From: Actinomycetes bacterium
Lineage (GTDB): Bacteria; Actinomycetota; Coriobacteriia; Coriobacteriales; Eggerthellaceae
DNA: 64,000 nucleotides
NCBI GenBank assembly: GCA_023394615.1
Contig: JAEXAI010000006.1
Coordinates: 1 to 64,000, forward strand
Reading direction: 5' to 3'
In this document: positions 51,602 to 61,449 of the stretch, one piece after another
How positions within the stretch are numbered: the first letter of the stretch is position 1
Layout of the letters: each line of letters begins with the position of its first letter
The notes under the pieces: model-generated
The model's input: only the letters and a program-made list of their open reading frames with translations
Database searches by the model: none
What the model was told of the DNA's origin: nothing
Position numbers and translations under genes: made by a program

Positions 51602-54600
51602 TCAGTTGCGAGCTGCAATCTGCGCCTCGAGCGTGTCGTAGAGCTTCTGGGGGTCGATAGGTTTGGCCAGATGCGCATTCATGCCTGCTTTCAGGCTTTC
51701 GCGGGCATCTTCGTCGAAAGCATTCGCAGAAAAGGCGATGATGGGTATTTCTGCCGCATCGTCCCTGTTCAGTTGCCTTATGGCCCGAGCGGCGCTCAGC
51801 CCGTCCATACGTGGCATACGAATGTCCATCAATATGGCATCGTAGTGCCGAAGAGGTGATGCCTCGAATGCATCCACGCCAGCCTGACCATCCTCTACAA
51901 CATCGACTATGCAACCTTTCACTTTCAAAAGTCTCTGACATATGGTTGCGTTGATGCGGTTGTCCTCGCACAAAAGAATATGACGTTCCGACAAATCCAC
52001 CTTCGCGTCAGCAGGCCTTTGGGAGGCTCTCGCCTTCTTTTCCTCTTCAGCCGTCGTCCGGCGATACTGATGCGGCATGATGATAGTGAATTTCGACCCA
52101 ACGCCAAGTTCGCTTTCGACCGTGATATCCCCGCCCATGGCTTGTGCAATCTTGCGCGCGAGCGGCAACCCCAATCCGGTGCCTTTTTGTTGGACGTAGC
52201 CTGAAGATACCTCACGCGCGAAAGGCTCGAAAACGTGAGGTAGAAAACCCTCACTCATCCCGATGCCATCGTCTTGCACCACAATGACCTCGGTCGATGT
52301 GGTCTCATCGTGTCTCAGATTGCTGAACGTCATTTTCACATGCCCGCCTTCGGGTGTGTACTTGTATGCATTGTTCAGCAGATTCATAAACATACGCTGC
52401 GTTTTGGAAACGTCGACGTAGTACTGAATGTGATTAAGAGTTCTGCAATCGGGCCCCTCAAATAAGATGTGCTTTTCCTTGAATTCGGGCTTTACCATTT
52501 CCATGCAGGGCATGAGAACATCTTTCGGCGACACCCACGCGGGATCAAGATTGAACTTACCGCTTTCAATAAGGCTCATATCGAGAATGTCGTTTATGAT
52601 GCTGAGCAGGTAATCGCTGGAGTCCTCTATACGCTTCAAGTCTTCCTTGACCGCTTCCGCGTCATCGGTTTCGTCCAAAGCAAGTCGCGTCATACCGATG
52701 ATGGCATTCATAGGCGTACGGATGTCGTGGCTCATATTCGACAGGAATTCGCTTTTGGCCTGCATAGCCGCTTTGGTTTCGATGAGCGCTTTTTGCAGTA
52801 TGCGTTTCTGTTCCTGCTCTTCTTCATAAACATCAGTGATATCGCGACCGACGAGAACGATGTCCTCACGAGCCTCATCCAAGTAGAACGCACGCACTTT
52901 TTTCCTGCGGATTATGCCATCGGCCCGCACAAGACGGAACGTGACCGAAACCTCCGGGTTCTGCTCAAGGCTTTCGGCAAGCGCCTCCCGACTCAGGAAT
53001 CGACTTGATTCCTGCGTGCCGTCGGTCAAAATAGCATGCGAAGTACTATCGATTCTGCCAACTGAAGAATCGTAATCGAAGCCCTCCTTGCCTTTGACTA
53101 AAGACGCATCGTAGGTATTTCCCGTATGGAGCATCCGCGCTTCGCCGCTCGGTATGCTCAGTAGCGATACGAAATCAGCTTCTCCACTCAAAGCAGCTTG
53201 CGATGCGAGCACACTCTTCTTCTGATCATCGATGTCTTTTACAAAAACATCCACAATTGTGTCGCCGGTCTCAGCATCGGTGTCCTTCATGCTGCTTGCC
53301 CTCATCCATCGCAGGCATCCGTCGTGTGTGCGCAGGCGAAACTCCAGCGTCTGCTCCATTAGCTCCCCGTCGAATAGATCGGCGTTTCTCTGCGCCTCGA
53401 CGAAAGCGATTATATTCGCGTAATCTTCCTTGCGGCCCAGCTTCCCTATCATCTTGGCGCAATCACTGCCATTAGTTCCCGGAGGAATCGAGAATCCTTG
53501 CTTGAGGCTCGTTTTGAAATCGATAAGATAATCTTTTGTGTCATTGAAGACCAGAATGACCACGCTATCCCGCTCAAGCAGTTCGCTTTGGCGTAAGCGC
53601 TCGCGATACTGAATGGTCACATCGGCATCGTATTCCATCAAAGCCCTGTGTCCGCCCCAGGTAGTCATAATGCTGCGCACTCGCAAATAGGTCCCGAATT
53701 CGGGAAAGAACTCCACCGACTCTCTGGTCTCCCCCATAGACAGAACACGCGCCGCGCATCCCTCACACGCACATGAGCCCCCTCGAATGTACTTGTAGCA
53801 TTTCTTGCCTACGTACTGATCGCTCTCTATATGCATCATTTTCCGCAGTGCTTTGTTTACATACAGCACTTCGTGCGTATCCACATCGCACACGGCAATG
53901 CCGATAATGGACTCTTCTGCGATGCGTTGATACAAAATGCTCTGTTCTGTTGGTGTAGTGAACACGCAGTAGTACACCGGGCAGCCATCCTCTTCGCGCA
54001 TTTTTGTAGCGGCAAGGTGCAGCCACTTCGTATTGCCGTTTTTCTGCAGATAGCGCATGGTGATATTCACTGGGTCGCCTGATTGCGCACAATGCTGAAT
54101 CATCTCAACAAGTTCAGGGTAATCCGTCGGGTGAATAATCTGCTTCAGAAAACCAGGACGGTTAAACGACGCAATCAGCTCAGAGCGATCCCACCCCGTA
54201 TTCTGCGCGCCCAGCTCGTTTACGTACTGGCACTCAAGGTGTTTTCCTACTTTGAAGATAGCGACGCCACCGGGAAGGTTGTTCAGAAGACCCTCTATCA
54301 TGACGGAGTTTTCGTGCTCGTCGGTCACGTCTAGGTAGTTGTTATACAGCATCATGTGGCCGTTTTCTGCTTTGATTGAAACGGTCACACGAACCCATAT
54401 CCAGCCATTGGATCCGCAACGCAAGCGAAACGTGTCGTTTACCACTTCCCCAACCTTGAAATCCTGCATTCTGGCGCGCACTCGCTCTACATCGTCGGGG
54501 TGCACACCTGCACACGAGTCCTTTCGATAGAGCTCCATGCTCTGCTCAAAGGTCATCTGCGTCATATCGAGGAAAGCCCTATTCATGAAAACGGGCTCCG

Positions 54601-55147
54601 AAGTGCCGTCGTCGTTTACCTGCATTTTCACCAAACCGCCGGACACATTGTTCATCGCATCTTGGGAATGCTCGTTTTCCGCCCGTATTGCCGCATCGAA
54701 GCTTTTTTGCGCAGTGATATCTTGCAGGAAACACAGAATGCTGCTGCGACCGTCCAGCACTATGTCTTTTGCTGAAATGGAAACCCAGCGGCTATCGCCG
54801 GACTTTCGCGCTATACAGCATTGCCTATTCGAGCTGCCACGCAGAGCAGACACACCGAGCGCATCGCCATAAGGAAAAGGAAGGGGCGCACTATCGCCTG
54901 TCAGACAGCCCGCAGTGGCGTCCGCAATCTCGCCGGAAGGAGCACTGGGTTTTGCTGGTTGGTCATTGCCTGCAATGGTCAAAGCATATTCATCGGGCGT
55001 ATAGCCGACAGCTCGATAGAATTCGTCGTTTGCGAAAAGCAGCACATCGGTGCCATCGAGAGCAAACGCAGCAACAGCGCAAGGGATGTCGGCATAGTAG
55101 TCCGCAAGCTGTTCTACGCTGAATTCTTTCTGCCGAATCATACTCAA
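51602..55147 (-). CDS. Very large multi-PAS hybrid histidine kinase
   Basis: This is a 1181-residue cytosolic kinase. At least four PAS/PAC units are visible over residues 1-780 (repeated GYTPDEY, NGWIWVRVTVS, DITAQKSF and DVTDEH-like text). A cysteine-bearing stretch, RGGSCACEGCAARVL, near residue 460, could bind a metal or sense redox. HisKA has SHDIRTPMNAIIG with H807. HATPase has DDGIGMS and GTGLGLPLA. The receiver has LMDIRMPRMDG with D1108. It is paralogous to the kinase at 55716, with which it is divergent. TTG 55147 has AAGGCGGG seven bases upstream; ATG 55141 is the alternative. Confidence 0.9.
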   Translation of the reverse strand: MSMIRQKEFSVEQLADYYADIPCAVAAFALDGTDVLLFANDEFYRAVGYTPDEYALTIAGNDQPAKPSAPSGEIADATAGCLTGDSAPLPFPYGDALGVSALRGSSNRQCCIARKSGDSRWVSISAKDIVLDGRSSILCFLQDITAQKSFDAAIRAENEHSQDAMNNVSGGLVKMQVNDDGTSEPVFMNRAFLDMTQMTFEQSMELYRKDSCAGVHPDDVERVRARMQDFKVGEVVNDTFRLRCGSNGWIWVRVTVSIKAENGHMMLYNNYLDVTDEHENSVMIEGLLNNLPGGVAIFKVGKHLECQYVNELGAQNTGWDRSELIASFNRPGFLKQIIHPTDYPELVEMIQHCAQSGDPVNITMRYLQKNGNTKWLHLAATKMREEDGCPVYYCVFTTPTEQSILYQRIAEESIIGIAVCDVDTHEVLYVNKALRKMMHIESDQYVGKKCYKYIRGGSCACEGCAARVLSMGETRESVEFFPEFGTYLRVRSIMTTWGGHRALMEYDADVTIQYRERLRQSELLERDSVVILVFNDTKDYLIDFKTSLKQGFSIPPGTNGSDCAKMIGKLGRKEDYANIIAFVEAQRNADLFDGELMEQTLEFRLRTHDGCLRWMRASSMKDTDAETGDTIVDVFVKDIDDQKKSVLASQAALSGEADFVSLLSIPSGEARMLHTGNTYDASLVKGKEGFDYDSSVGRIDSTSHAILTDGTQESSRFLSREALAESLEQNPEVSVTFRLVRADGIIRRKKVRAFYLDEAREDIVLVGRDITDVYEEEQEQKRILQKALIETKAAMQAKSEFLSNMSHDIRTPMNAIIGMTRLALDETDDAEAVKEDLKRIEDSSDYLLSIINDILDMSLIESGKFNLDPAWVSPKDVLMPCMEMVKPEFKEKHILFEGPDCRTLNHIQYYVDVSKTQRMFMNLLNNAYKYTPEGGHVKMTFSNLRHDETTSTEVIVVQDDGIGMSEGFLPHVFEPFAREVSSGYVQQKGTGLGLPLARKIAQAMGGDITVESELGVGSKFTIIMPHQYRRTTAEEEKKARASQRPADAKVDLSERHILLCEDNRINATICQRLLKVKGCIVDVVEDGQAGVDAFEASPLRHYDAILMDIRMPRMDGLSAARAIRQLNRDDAAEIPIIAFSANAFDEDARESLKAGMNAHLAKPIDPQKLYDTLEAQIAARN

Positions 55148-55225
55148 GAAACAGCCCGCCTTTGAAACATCGCATATCTCTTATGGGGTTATTATACAGT
55201 ACCTGTTTCGCTAAAAGGACCCTAT

Positions 55226-55497
55226 TTAGACTTGTTCGAGCGCGGATGCGTTTAGTTGCGTATAGTGCAAACCGCAAGCGAACTGCACGAAACCCATGAT
55301 GCAAAAGACGACGGAAAGTGGATTCACACCAAGCACCCAGACTTCCATAGCAGTAAAGGCCGATATGATCAATCCCATTCTCCCAAAGGCGAAAGCATGC
55401 CCATGCCGCCGCCCAGTATCGCGCCGAATCCCATGAAGAAAGACCACGCCAGCATAACCCTGCGCCAAAGCTTCTCGCTACTCTCGGTTACCGTCAT
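55226..55497 (-). pseudogene. Frameshifted small two-helix membrane protein
   Basis: ATG 55497, with AGAGGA upstream, opens MTVTESSEKLWRRVMLAWSF, then a Gly-rich helix. The frame ends early at a TGA near 55367. A one-base shift around 55385-55395 continues as FGRMGLIISAFTAMEVW, a second helix, and then LNASALEQV to a stop at 55226. Joined, this is a protein of about 90 residues. Either the gene is broken, or the base call is wrong, or there is recoding. It precedes the minus-strand kinase by about 80 bases. Confidence 0.55.
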
Positions 55498-55715
55498 GCG
55501 TCCTCTTCCCCCGCCTTTAGTTTTTCCATGCTGAGTATTGTATCGCACGCACAAGAATATATCGCAGCAGCCTGCGCCACTGTAACCCCCCAAGCTTCGG
55601 ATACCCTTTTTCAACGCATCCAGCCCTATTTCCACAACAGCAATGCTATGATAAGAAAACCGTTTTACCTATAATCCTTGCCACTGATCATTCTTTAGGA
55701 TAAGGGGGGCTCACA

Positions 55716-58700
55716 ATGGGTAACAGTTCACCGAATCGTACAGACGATGAACCTCCCCGCACTGCCAACGAGCCCTCGCAGCAGGAATCGACCAACTATT
55801 GGCAGCAGCGATACCAGCTGGTGATGGAAGAAACGGGCGCCACTTTGTTCGAGTGGAATCTACTTGATGGATCTTTTGAGTGCAGTGACTCCTTCTACAA
55901 GTACGAGTTCAGCAAAGTTGACCCCTCTGCAGTTCTTACAAATTCAGGGCCGCTCGACACCGTGCACCCCGACGACCTCCCCCTTCTGTTTCGTTTCTTC
56001 CAAGACACGGAAACCAAGCCAAAAGCTACGGTGAACCTGCGTCTGAAAATGACGGACGGCACGTATCGTCAGAGCCGGATGACAGGCATTTTCCCACAAG
56101 AAGAAGATGGACAGAGAATCCGCGTTATCGGCGTCATCATCGACATCGAAGAGGAAACGCAGAAGGCCATTGTAGAGGAAAGCCTGCTCGATGCGATTCC
56201 CGGAGGCGTCGCGATTTTTCGTATCATGGATGCGGAGCCGTTTCTGGAATGCCAGTACTTCAGTGACGGGTTCGCCCGCATGTCGAATCGCACGCGCGAA
56301 GAGCTCGATGAACTATTGCGAGCCAAAACACCGCTGACCGACGTGGTTCTCCCAGCCGATAGGGAGCGATTCATTTCCGAATGGCGCGAAAAGTCAAAGA
56401 CAGGCGAGCCGATAAATCTTATGTACAGGTGTAGAGCCAAAGAAGGCCACGTCTATTGGACTCACATGTCTGCCACCCACATTCGCGAAGACGATGGCTG
56501 CCCTGTGTACTACGCCGTGTTCTCCGAACCTAGCACCGAGACGCTGCTGTATCGCACCCTTATGGAAGAATCCTCGATTGCCACTATCGTTGCAGAGAAA
56601 TCCAACCGGCGTATCTTGTTCGTGAATCCTGCATGGAAAAAGCTGGAAGGCATCGATGTCGACAGAAAGGTAATCGGCAAAATGCTGCCTCCGCTGATTC
56701 GCAAAGACAGGCATATTTTCACCGAAGCCCAAACCCGCGATTTACCGACGGACCACCTGCAAACCTACCACATCAGGCAGGAAGACGGCCGCTGCCTGTT
56801 TGTGCAGGGGCGCTCTATTCGATGGAACGAGCGGGACGCTTACATCCTGTTCATCATAAACGAGACCGATCAGGTATTGCAAAACGAAAGGCTGGAGAGC
56901 AGCCGCGCACTTCTTGACGCGGCAATGAAAAACGCCAACGTCAGCGCATGGGAATTGGATATAGAAAAACACCAGATCACGCAGACGCCGCTGTCCCAAG
57001 TGATTCATGGTTTCAACCTCGTCGTACCAAACGTCCCCGAGGCGCTTCTGCAGAATTCCTCTATCAGCCCAGCGACTTCCGGGGAATTGAAGCGACTGTA
57101 TAAGGAAGTCTACCAAGGGAAATCATCACAGGCCGATATACAGTTCCGCGACCCGCATACCGGGAAGTATTTTTGGGAGCGCATATTCTACAAACCGGTT
57201 TTCAACGACAACGGTAAGCTCGTGCGCGCCATCGGCACATCTTTGAACATCGAAAAGGAAATGGAGCGCAAGCAGCGCTACGATGAGCAGATGAAGCTCA
57301 GCCGAGCTGTGGCCGGGGCCTCTGTCGCCACGGTGTACATCAACCTGACGACCAACGCGGTTTCCGAAATGCACAGCGACAACCCAGATATTTTGGCGGC
57401 GCTGCAAAGTGGGACGGCCGACCAGATTCATCATGCCATGAGCCTTCTGATTCCAAAAGGTAAAGCACGCGATGATTTCAATCGACTGCACGGCCCAGAC
57501 GCCATGCGAAAAGCCTACCGTCGCGGAGAGACCGGCGGCAGCATCTGCCATACCTTCACCGTTTTGCCGGGCTGGTTCGAAAGCAGCTACAGCTTTATTC
57601 AGAATCCGGACACTGATGAAGTCGATGCGGTATGTATCACGCGTGACGTCAGCGCAGAAAAGCAAGCTGAACTTGTGATAAACACGTTGATTGACGTTGA
57701 CTACGACCGCATTTTCACACTGGACGTGCATAGCGGCGAGGCGCGCCCCCTTCTTTTGTACAAGTACGAGGGACTGAATCGGAAGGACCAAAGCGAAAAT
57801 ATCGCGGACGAACTTCGCTCTTACCCCGGCGATGAAGAATACACGCAACGGGTGACTCGCGAAAACAGCACCGCGTACATACAGCAGCAGCTGAAGAGCA
57901 AGCAGCTTTACACAACCGACTTTTTCGTGCAGCATGAAGGCAAAACATTTCGCAAACGAGCCATGTACTGTTATCTGAACGAAGATCGCAGGACGATTCT
58001 GGGAACCGTGCAAGACTACACGAAATCCTACGAAAAGGAAGAGCATCTGCAGCGCATTCTGGAAAAAGCACTCGACGATGCGAAAAGCGCCAACAGAGCG
58101 AAATCTGACTATCTTTCCAACATGAGCCACGAGATTCGCACGCCTATGAACGCTATCATCGGTATGACCAAGTTGGCCGAAGACGCGGTTTTGGAAGACG
58201 ACGCATCGGCGACCGAGTATCTGAAGCAAATCGATTTTTCGAGCGAATACCTGCTGGGCATCTTGAACGATATTTTGGACATGAGCCGAATTGAGAACAA
58301 CAAATTCAAACTCGTTCCTCAATGGATTGACGGCAGAGAAGCAGTCCGCTCTTGCATAACTATGGTGGAACCGCTCATGGCGAAAAAGAACATCGCCTTC
58401 ATCCATCCGAAGCTCAATGTGCCCTCGCAAGATTTCGAACTGTATATGGACAAGCTGCGCGTGAAACAGATACTGATGAACCTGCTGAACAATGCGGCGA
58501 AATTCACTCAAGATGGCGGACGTGTGGAACTAGAGATTCGCAACATCTTATGTACTGATGATTCTTGCACCGACGAAATCATCGTACGCGACAACGGTTG
58601 CGGCATGAGCCGCGAGTTCCTCACCCATGTTTTCGAGACGTTCTCGCAAGAGCGCAACGAGTTTTCCGACAAAGTGCAGGGCACTGGCTTAGGGCTTGCG

Positions 58701-59258
58701 TTAACCCGGAAAATCGTTGAAGCCATGGGCGGCACGATTCGCATCGAAAGTGAGCTGAATCAAGGCACTACGGTTTTCGTGCGACTTCCCTATAAATGCC
58801 GTCCTTGCGAAAAGCACGATGACAGCCGCAAACCGCATTCCTTTGACAAGGCGATTCTTGCCGGAAAACAGGTATTGCTGTGCGAAGATCAACCGCTCAA
58901 CTCAATCATCGCCGGAAAGCTGTTGGAAAAACAAGGCATGAAAGTGGACATTGCGACCAATGGCTACGAGGGATTGAAAACGTTTCTTTCCAAACCGGAA
59001 TTCACTTACGCCGCCGTTTTGATGGACATACGCATGCCTGTGATGAACGGCTTGGAGGCCGCACGTAAAATCAGATTGTTGAACAGGAAAGACGCGAGGA
59101 CTATCCCGATTATAGCCATGACAGCAAATGCCTTCGAAGAAGACAAACAAGCCAGCTACGATGCCGGCATGAACGCACATCTTTTCAAACCTGTTCAACC
59201 CGAAGCGCTATACGAGACGCTGGCAAAGCTGATTGACGCGCGAACCAAAAAGAAATGA
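55716..59258 (+). CDS. Very large multi-PAS hybrid histidine kinase
   Basis: This is an 1180-residue paralogue of the divergent kinase. It has about four PAS/PAC units over residues 25-770 (LFEWNLLDGSFECSDSFY, then RCKAKEGHVYW-like and WELDIEKHQI segments). HisKA is SHEIRTPMNAIIG with H805, HATPase has DNGCGMS and GTGLGLALT, and the receiver has LMDIRMPVMNG with D1104. No membrane helix and no DNA-binding output are present. AAGGGGGG lies nine bases before the ATG. Sensor parts differ more than kinase parts, suggesting duplication followed by a change of signal. Confidence 0.9.
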   Translation: MGNSSPNRTDDEPPRTANEPSQQESTNYWQQRYQLVMEETGATLFEWNLLDGSFECSDSFYKYEFSKVDPSAVLTNSGPLDTVHPDDLPLLFRFFQDTETKPKATVNLRLKMTDGTYRQSRMTGIFPQEEDGQRIRVIGVIIDIEEETQKAIVEESLLDAIPGGVAIFRIMDAEPFLECQYFSDGFARMSNRTREELDELLRAKTPLTDVVLPADRERFISEWREKSKTGEPINLMYRCRAKEGHVYWTHMSATHIREDDGCPVYYAVFSEPSTETLLYRTLMEESSIATIVAEKSNRRILFVNPAWKKLEGIDVDRKVIGKMLPPLIRKDRHIFTEAQTRDLPTDHLQTYHIRQEDGRCLFVQGRSIRWNERDAYILFIINETDQVLQNERLESSRALLDAAMKNANVSAWELDIEKHQITQTPLSQVIHGFNLVVPNVPEALLQNSSISPATSGELKRLYKEVYQGKSSQADIQFRDPHTGKYFWERIFYKPVFNDNGKLVRAIGTSLNIEKEMERKQRYDEQMKLSRAVAGASVATVYINLTTNAVSEMHSDNPDILAALQSGTADQIHHAMSLLIPKGKARDDFNRLHGPDAMRKAYRRGETGGSICHTFTVLPGWFESSYSFIQNPDTDEVDAVCITRDVSAEKQAELVINTLIDVDYDRIFTLDVHSGEARPLLLYKYEGLNRKDQSENIADELRSYPGDEEYTQRVTRENSTAYIQQQLKSKQLYTTDFFVQHEGKTFRKRAMYCYLNEDRRTILGTVQDYTKSYEKEEHLQRILEKALDDAKSANRAKSDYLSNMSHEIRTPMNAIIGMTKLAEDAVLEDDASATEYLKQIDFSSEYLLGILNDILDMSRIENNKFKLVPQWIDGREAVRSCITMVEPLMAKKNIAFIHPKLNVPSQDFELYMDKLRVKQILMNLLNNAAKFTQDGGRVELEIRNILCTDDSCTDEIIVRDNGCGMSREFLTHVFETFSQERNEFSDKVQGTGLGLALTRKIVEAMGGTIRIESELNQGTTVFVRLPYKCRPCEKHDDSRKPHSFDKAILAGKQVLLCEDQPLNSIIAGKLLEKQGMKVDIATNGYEGLKTFLSKPEFTYAAVLMDIRMPVMNGLEAARKIRLLNRKDARTIPIIAMTANAFEEDKQASYDAGMNAHLFKPVQPEALYETLAKLIDARTKKK

Positions 59259-59305
59259 ACCGAGTATTCTCATAGGCGCCGAGAGGGCAGGAGTATTATC
59301 TTCAC

Positions 59306-60370
59306 GTGCGAAAAAGCGCTGCTGACATATTAAAAATCGAGAAGGCTCCCGGCTCTCAGCTGCTGCGACTGCTGCTCGCTTTCATCCTCTCCTTCTGCCT
59401 TGCCGGATCCATTGGCTACACCGGCATTTCCGATTTTGACCGCCTTGCCGCATCTTCCGCATCTTCCGCCGACCTTTCCGCGACGCGCTCTGCCTCCGTC
59501 GCTTATGCCGATACCGCCTCAGCATCCAGTGCAGTTTCCACGTCGCAAGCCGGTACCGCGACAGGCCAGGCCGATTCCAGCCTGGGTAGCATCTCGCTCG
59601 ACAGCATCCCTGCTTACTCGGGCTCCCCCGCCGTTGCCGTGAATAACGACCAGCCCGCTTTCACCGACGCCCAACTATCCTCGACCACCGGGGAATCATA
59701 CGCCGCCCTCGATTCGCTGGGACGCGCCACGTACGCATGCGCTCGCGTAGGCACCGATACCATGCCCACCGAAAAACGCGGCTCGATAGGCATGGTCCGC
59801 CCCACCGGATGGCACCTGGTGAAATACGATTTCGTAGACGGGAAATATCTCTACAACCGCTGCCACCTTATCGGATACCAGCTGACCGGCGAAAATGCCA
59901 ACACATCTAACCTGATCACGGGCACGCGCTACTTAAATGTGCAGGGCATGCTGCCCTACGAGAACAAAATCGACGACTATGTGGATGCCACCGGCAACCA
60001 CGTGCTCTATCGCGTCACAGCCATATACGATGGCAGCAACCTGCTGGCAAGCGGCGTGCATATGGAAGCGGAATCCGTGGAAGACGGCGGTGCTGGCGTG
60101 AAGTTTAACGTTTATGCCTACGACGTGCAGCCCGGCGTGAGCATCGATTATGCCACGGGTGAAAGCACACAAGGCACTACCGCCGCTGAACCTACGGTCG
60201 ACACGACGCAATACGCCTACATACTGAACACCAACAGCAAGGTCATCCACCGACCGGGTTGCTCATCGGTAGCGCAAATGAGCGACAAGAACAAGCAAGG
60301 TTTCAACGGCACGCTGGCACAAGCGCAGGCGCAAGGCTATAAGCCCTGCTCTCGCTGCAATCCCACCTAG
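59306..60370 (+). CDS. Secreted DNA/RNA non-specific endonuclease
   Basis: The 354-residue product has an N-terminal hydrophobic helix (LLRLLLAFILSFCLAGSI), a Ser/Ala/Thr linker, then a nuclease of the EndA/streptococcal DNase type. The core is YNRCHLIGYQL with catalytic H187, and NLITGTRYLNVQGMLPYE. A C-terminal module reads YILNTNSKVIHRPGCSSV, then CSRCNP; this two-Cys 'nuclease tail' is often attached to such enzymes. It should degrade extracellular DNA. The start is GTG with GGCAGGAG upstream at long spacing. Confidence 0.88.
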   Translation: MRKSAADILKIEKAPGSQLLRLLLAFILSFCLAGSIGYTGISDFDRLAASSASSADLSATRSASVAYADTASASSAVSTSQAGTATGQADSSLGSISLDSIPAYSGSPAVAVNNDQPAFTDAQLSSTTGESYAALDSLGRATYACARVGTDTMPTEKRGSIGMVRPTGWHLVKYDFVDGKYLYNRCHLIGYQLTGENANTSNLITGTRYLNVQGMLPYENKIDDYVDATGNHVLYRVTAIYDGSNLLASGVHMEAESVEDGGAGVKFNVYAYDVQPGVSIDYATGESTQGTTAAEPTVDTTQYAYILNTNSKVIHRPGCSSVAQMSDKNKQGFNGTLAQAQAQGYKPCSRCNPT

Positions 60371-60428
60371 AATTGCGCCGCTTGGATGCGCGCTTTGCAC
60401 CTTCGGCGCAATACGCTCGCACCGCGCC

Positions 60429-60568
60429 CAGCTCCACGGGTCCGGCACGCCGCTTGGCCGCACGCTCAGCTCCACGGGTCCGGCACGGCGCTCTTCCGCA
60501 CTCGACTCTACTGTTCGTAGGTTTCTTTCACCCTCGTTTGCGTTTATGCTCTTCGCATGGCATAAACG
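60429..60568. repeat. Direct repeat and inverted repeat upstream of the XRE gene
   Basis: A 21-nt direct repeat starting CAGCTCCACGGG lies at 60429-60449 and 60467-60487. CGTTTATGC and GCATAAACG (60541-60568) form a 9-bp inverted repeat about 60 bases before the XRE start, a candidate autoregulatory operator. Confidence 0.5.
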
Positions 60569-60628
60569 TGCCCAATCAAGCGCCATCAAAAGACTGGCGC
60601 ACTCGGCACACAGACACAAGGGACAACC

Positions 60629-61315
60629 ATGAGCTACATCACCGCACAAACCATAAAGAACCTGCGCGAAGGCAAGCATCTGACGCAAACCCAACTTGCT
60701 GACCGCTTGACCGTAAGCGACAAAACCATATCGAAATGGGAAACCGGACGAGGTCTGCCCGACATCACTTTGCTGGAACCTCTGGCTGCGGCCCTCGGGG
60801 CTTCGGTGGCTGAGCTGCTTTCAGGGAATGTCGTGGAAAACCGCAACGTTGCAGCCAACATGAACCGCATGCTATTCTACGTGTGCCCAATATGCGGAAA
60901 TGTTATTACCAGCGTCGGCGATGCCAGTGTCTCTTGCCACGGAATCACGTTGCCGCCGCTCGAGGCCGAACGATTCGACGCCGCCCAAACCGATGCTGCC
61001 CAACCCGATACCGGGTCTGCGAGCATCGAGCAAGCTGACACCACCCGAGCTGACGAGAACCTCCTATGCAACAAGCATGCAATGTCCGTGCAGGTCATTG
61101 ACGGAGAATACTATGTGCATATAGGACACCCTATGAGCAAGGATCACCACATCTCGTTTTTGGCCTTCGTGTCCACTTCCACATTGCAGATACACAAACT
61201 CTACCCCGAACAAAGTGCTGAAGCCCGTTTCGCCATTACCGGTGCGGGCACCTTCTACGCCTACTGCAACCATCATGGCCTGTTCGCCCAGCCCGCAGAA
61301 AAATTGCGACGCTGA
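60629..61315 (+). CDS. XRE-type regulator fused to a superoxide-reductase-like domain
   Basis: This is a 228-residue protein. Residues 6-60 are a Cro/XRE helix-turn-helix (LTQTQLADRLTVSDKTISKW). Residues 83-105 look like a degenerate desulforedoxin knuckle (CPICG with C86 and C89, and C103). Residues 148-220 match the superoxide reductase centre: NKH150, HPM (H167), DHH (H173/H174), and YCNHHG with C213 and H216. That is the full four-His, one-Cys iron set. A catalytic SOR fused to a DNA-binding domain suggests an iron- or superoxide-sensing regulator; this is inference. AAGGGA precedes the ATG. Confidence 0.9.
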   Translation: MSYITAQTIKNLREGKHLTQTQLADRLTVSDKTISKWETGRGLPDITLLEPLAAALGASVAELLSGNVVENRNVAANMNRMLFYVCPICGNVITSVGDASVSCHGITLPPLEAERFDAAQTDAAQPDTGSASIEQADTTRADENLLCNKHAMSVQVIDGEYYVHIGHPMSKDHHISFLAFVSTSTLQIHKLYPEQSAEARFAITGAGTFYAYCNHHGLFAQPAEKLRR

Positions 61316-61449
61316 TTCGAGCAAAAGCGCTGAAAATGGCGCGCGAACCGCAATAGGAGGCCGGGCTTTTCTTGGACCTCAAACCACATCCAGCCAAGCC
61401 GCCCGTATAGGTATCATCGCGCCTATTTTCGCCACCTGTTGCCTTTTTG

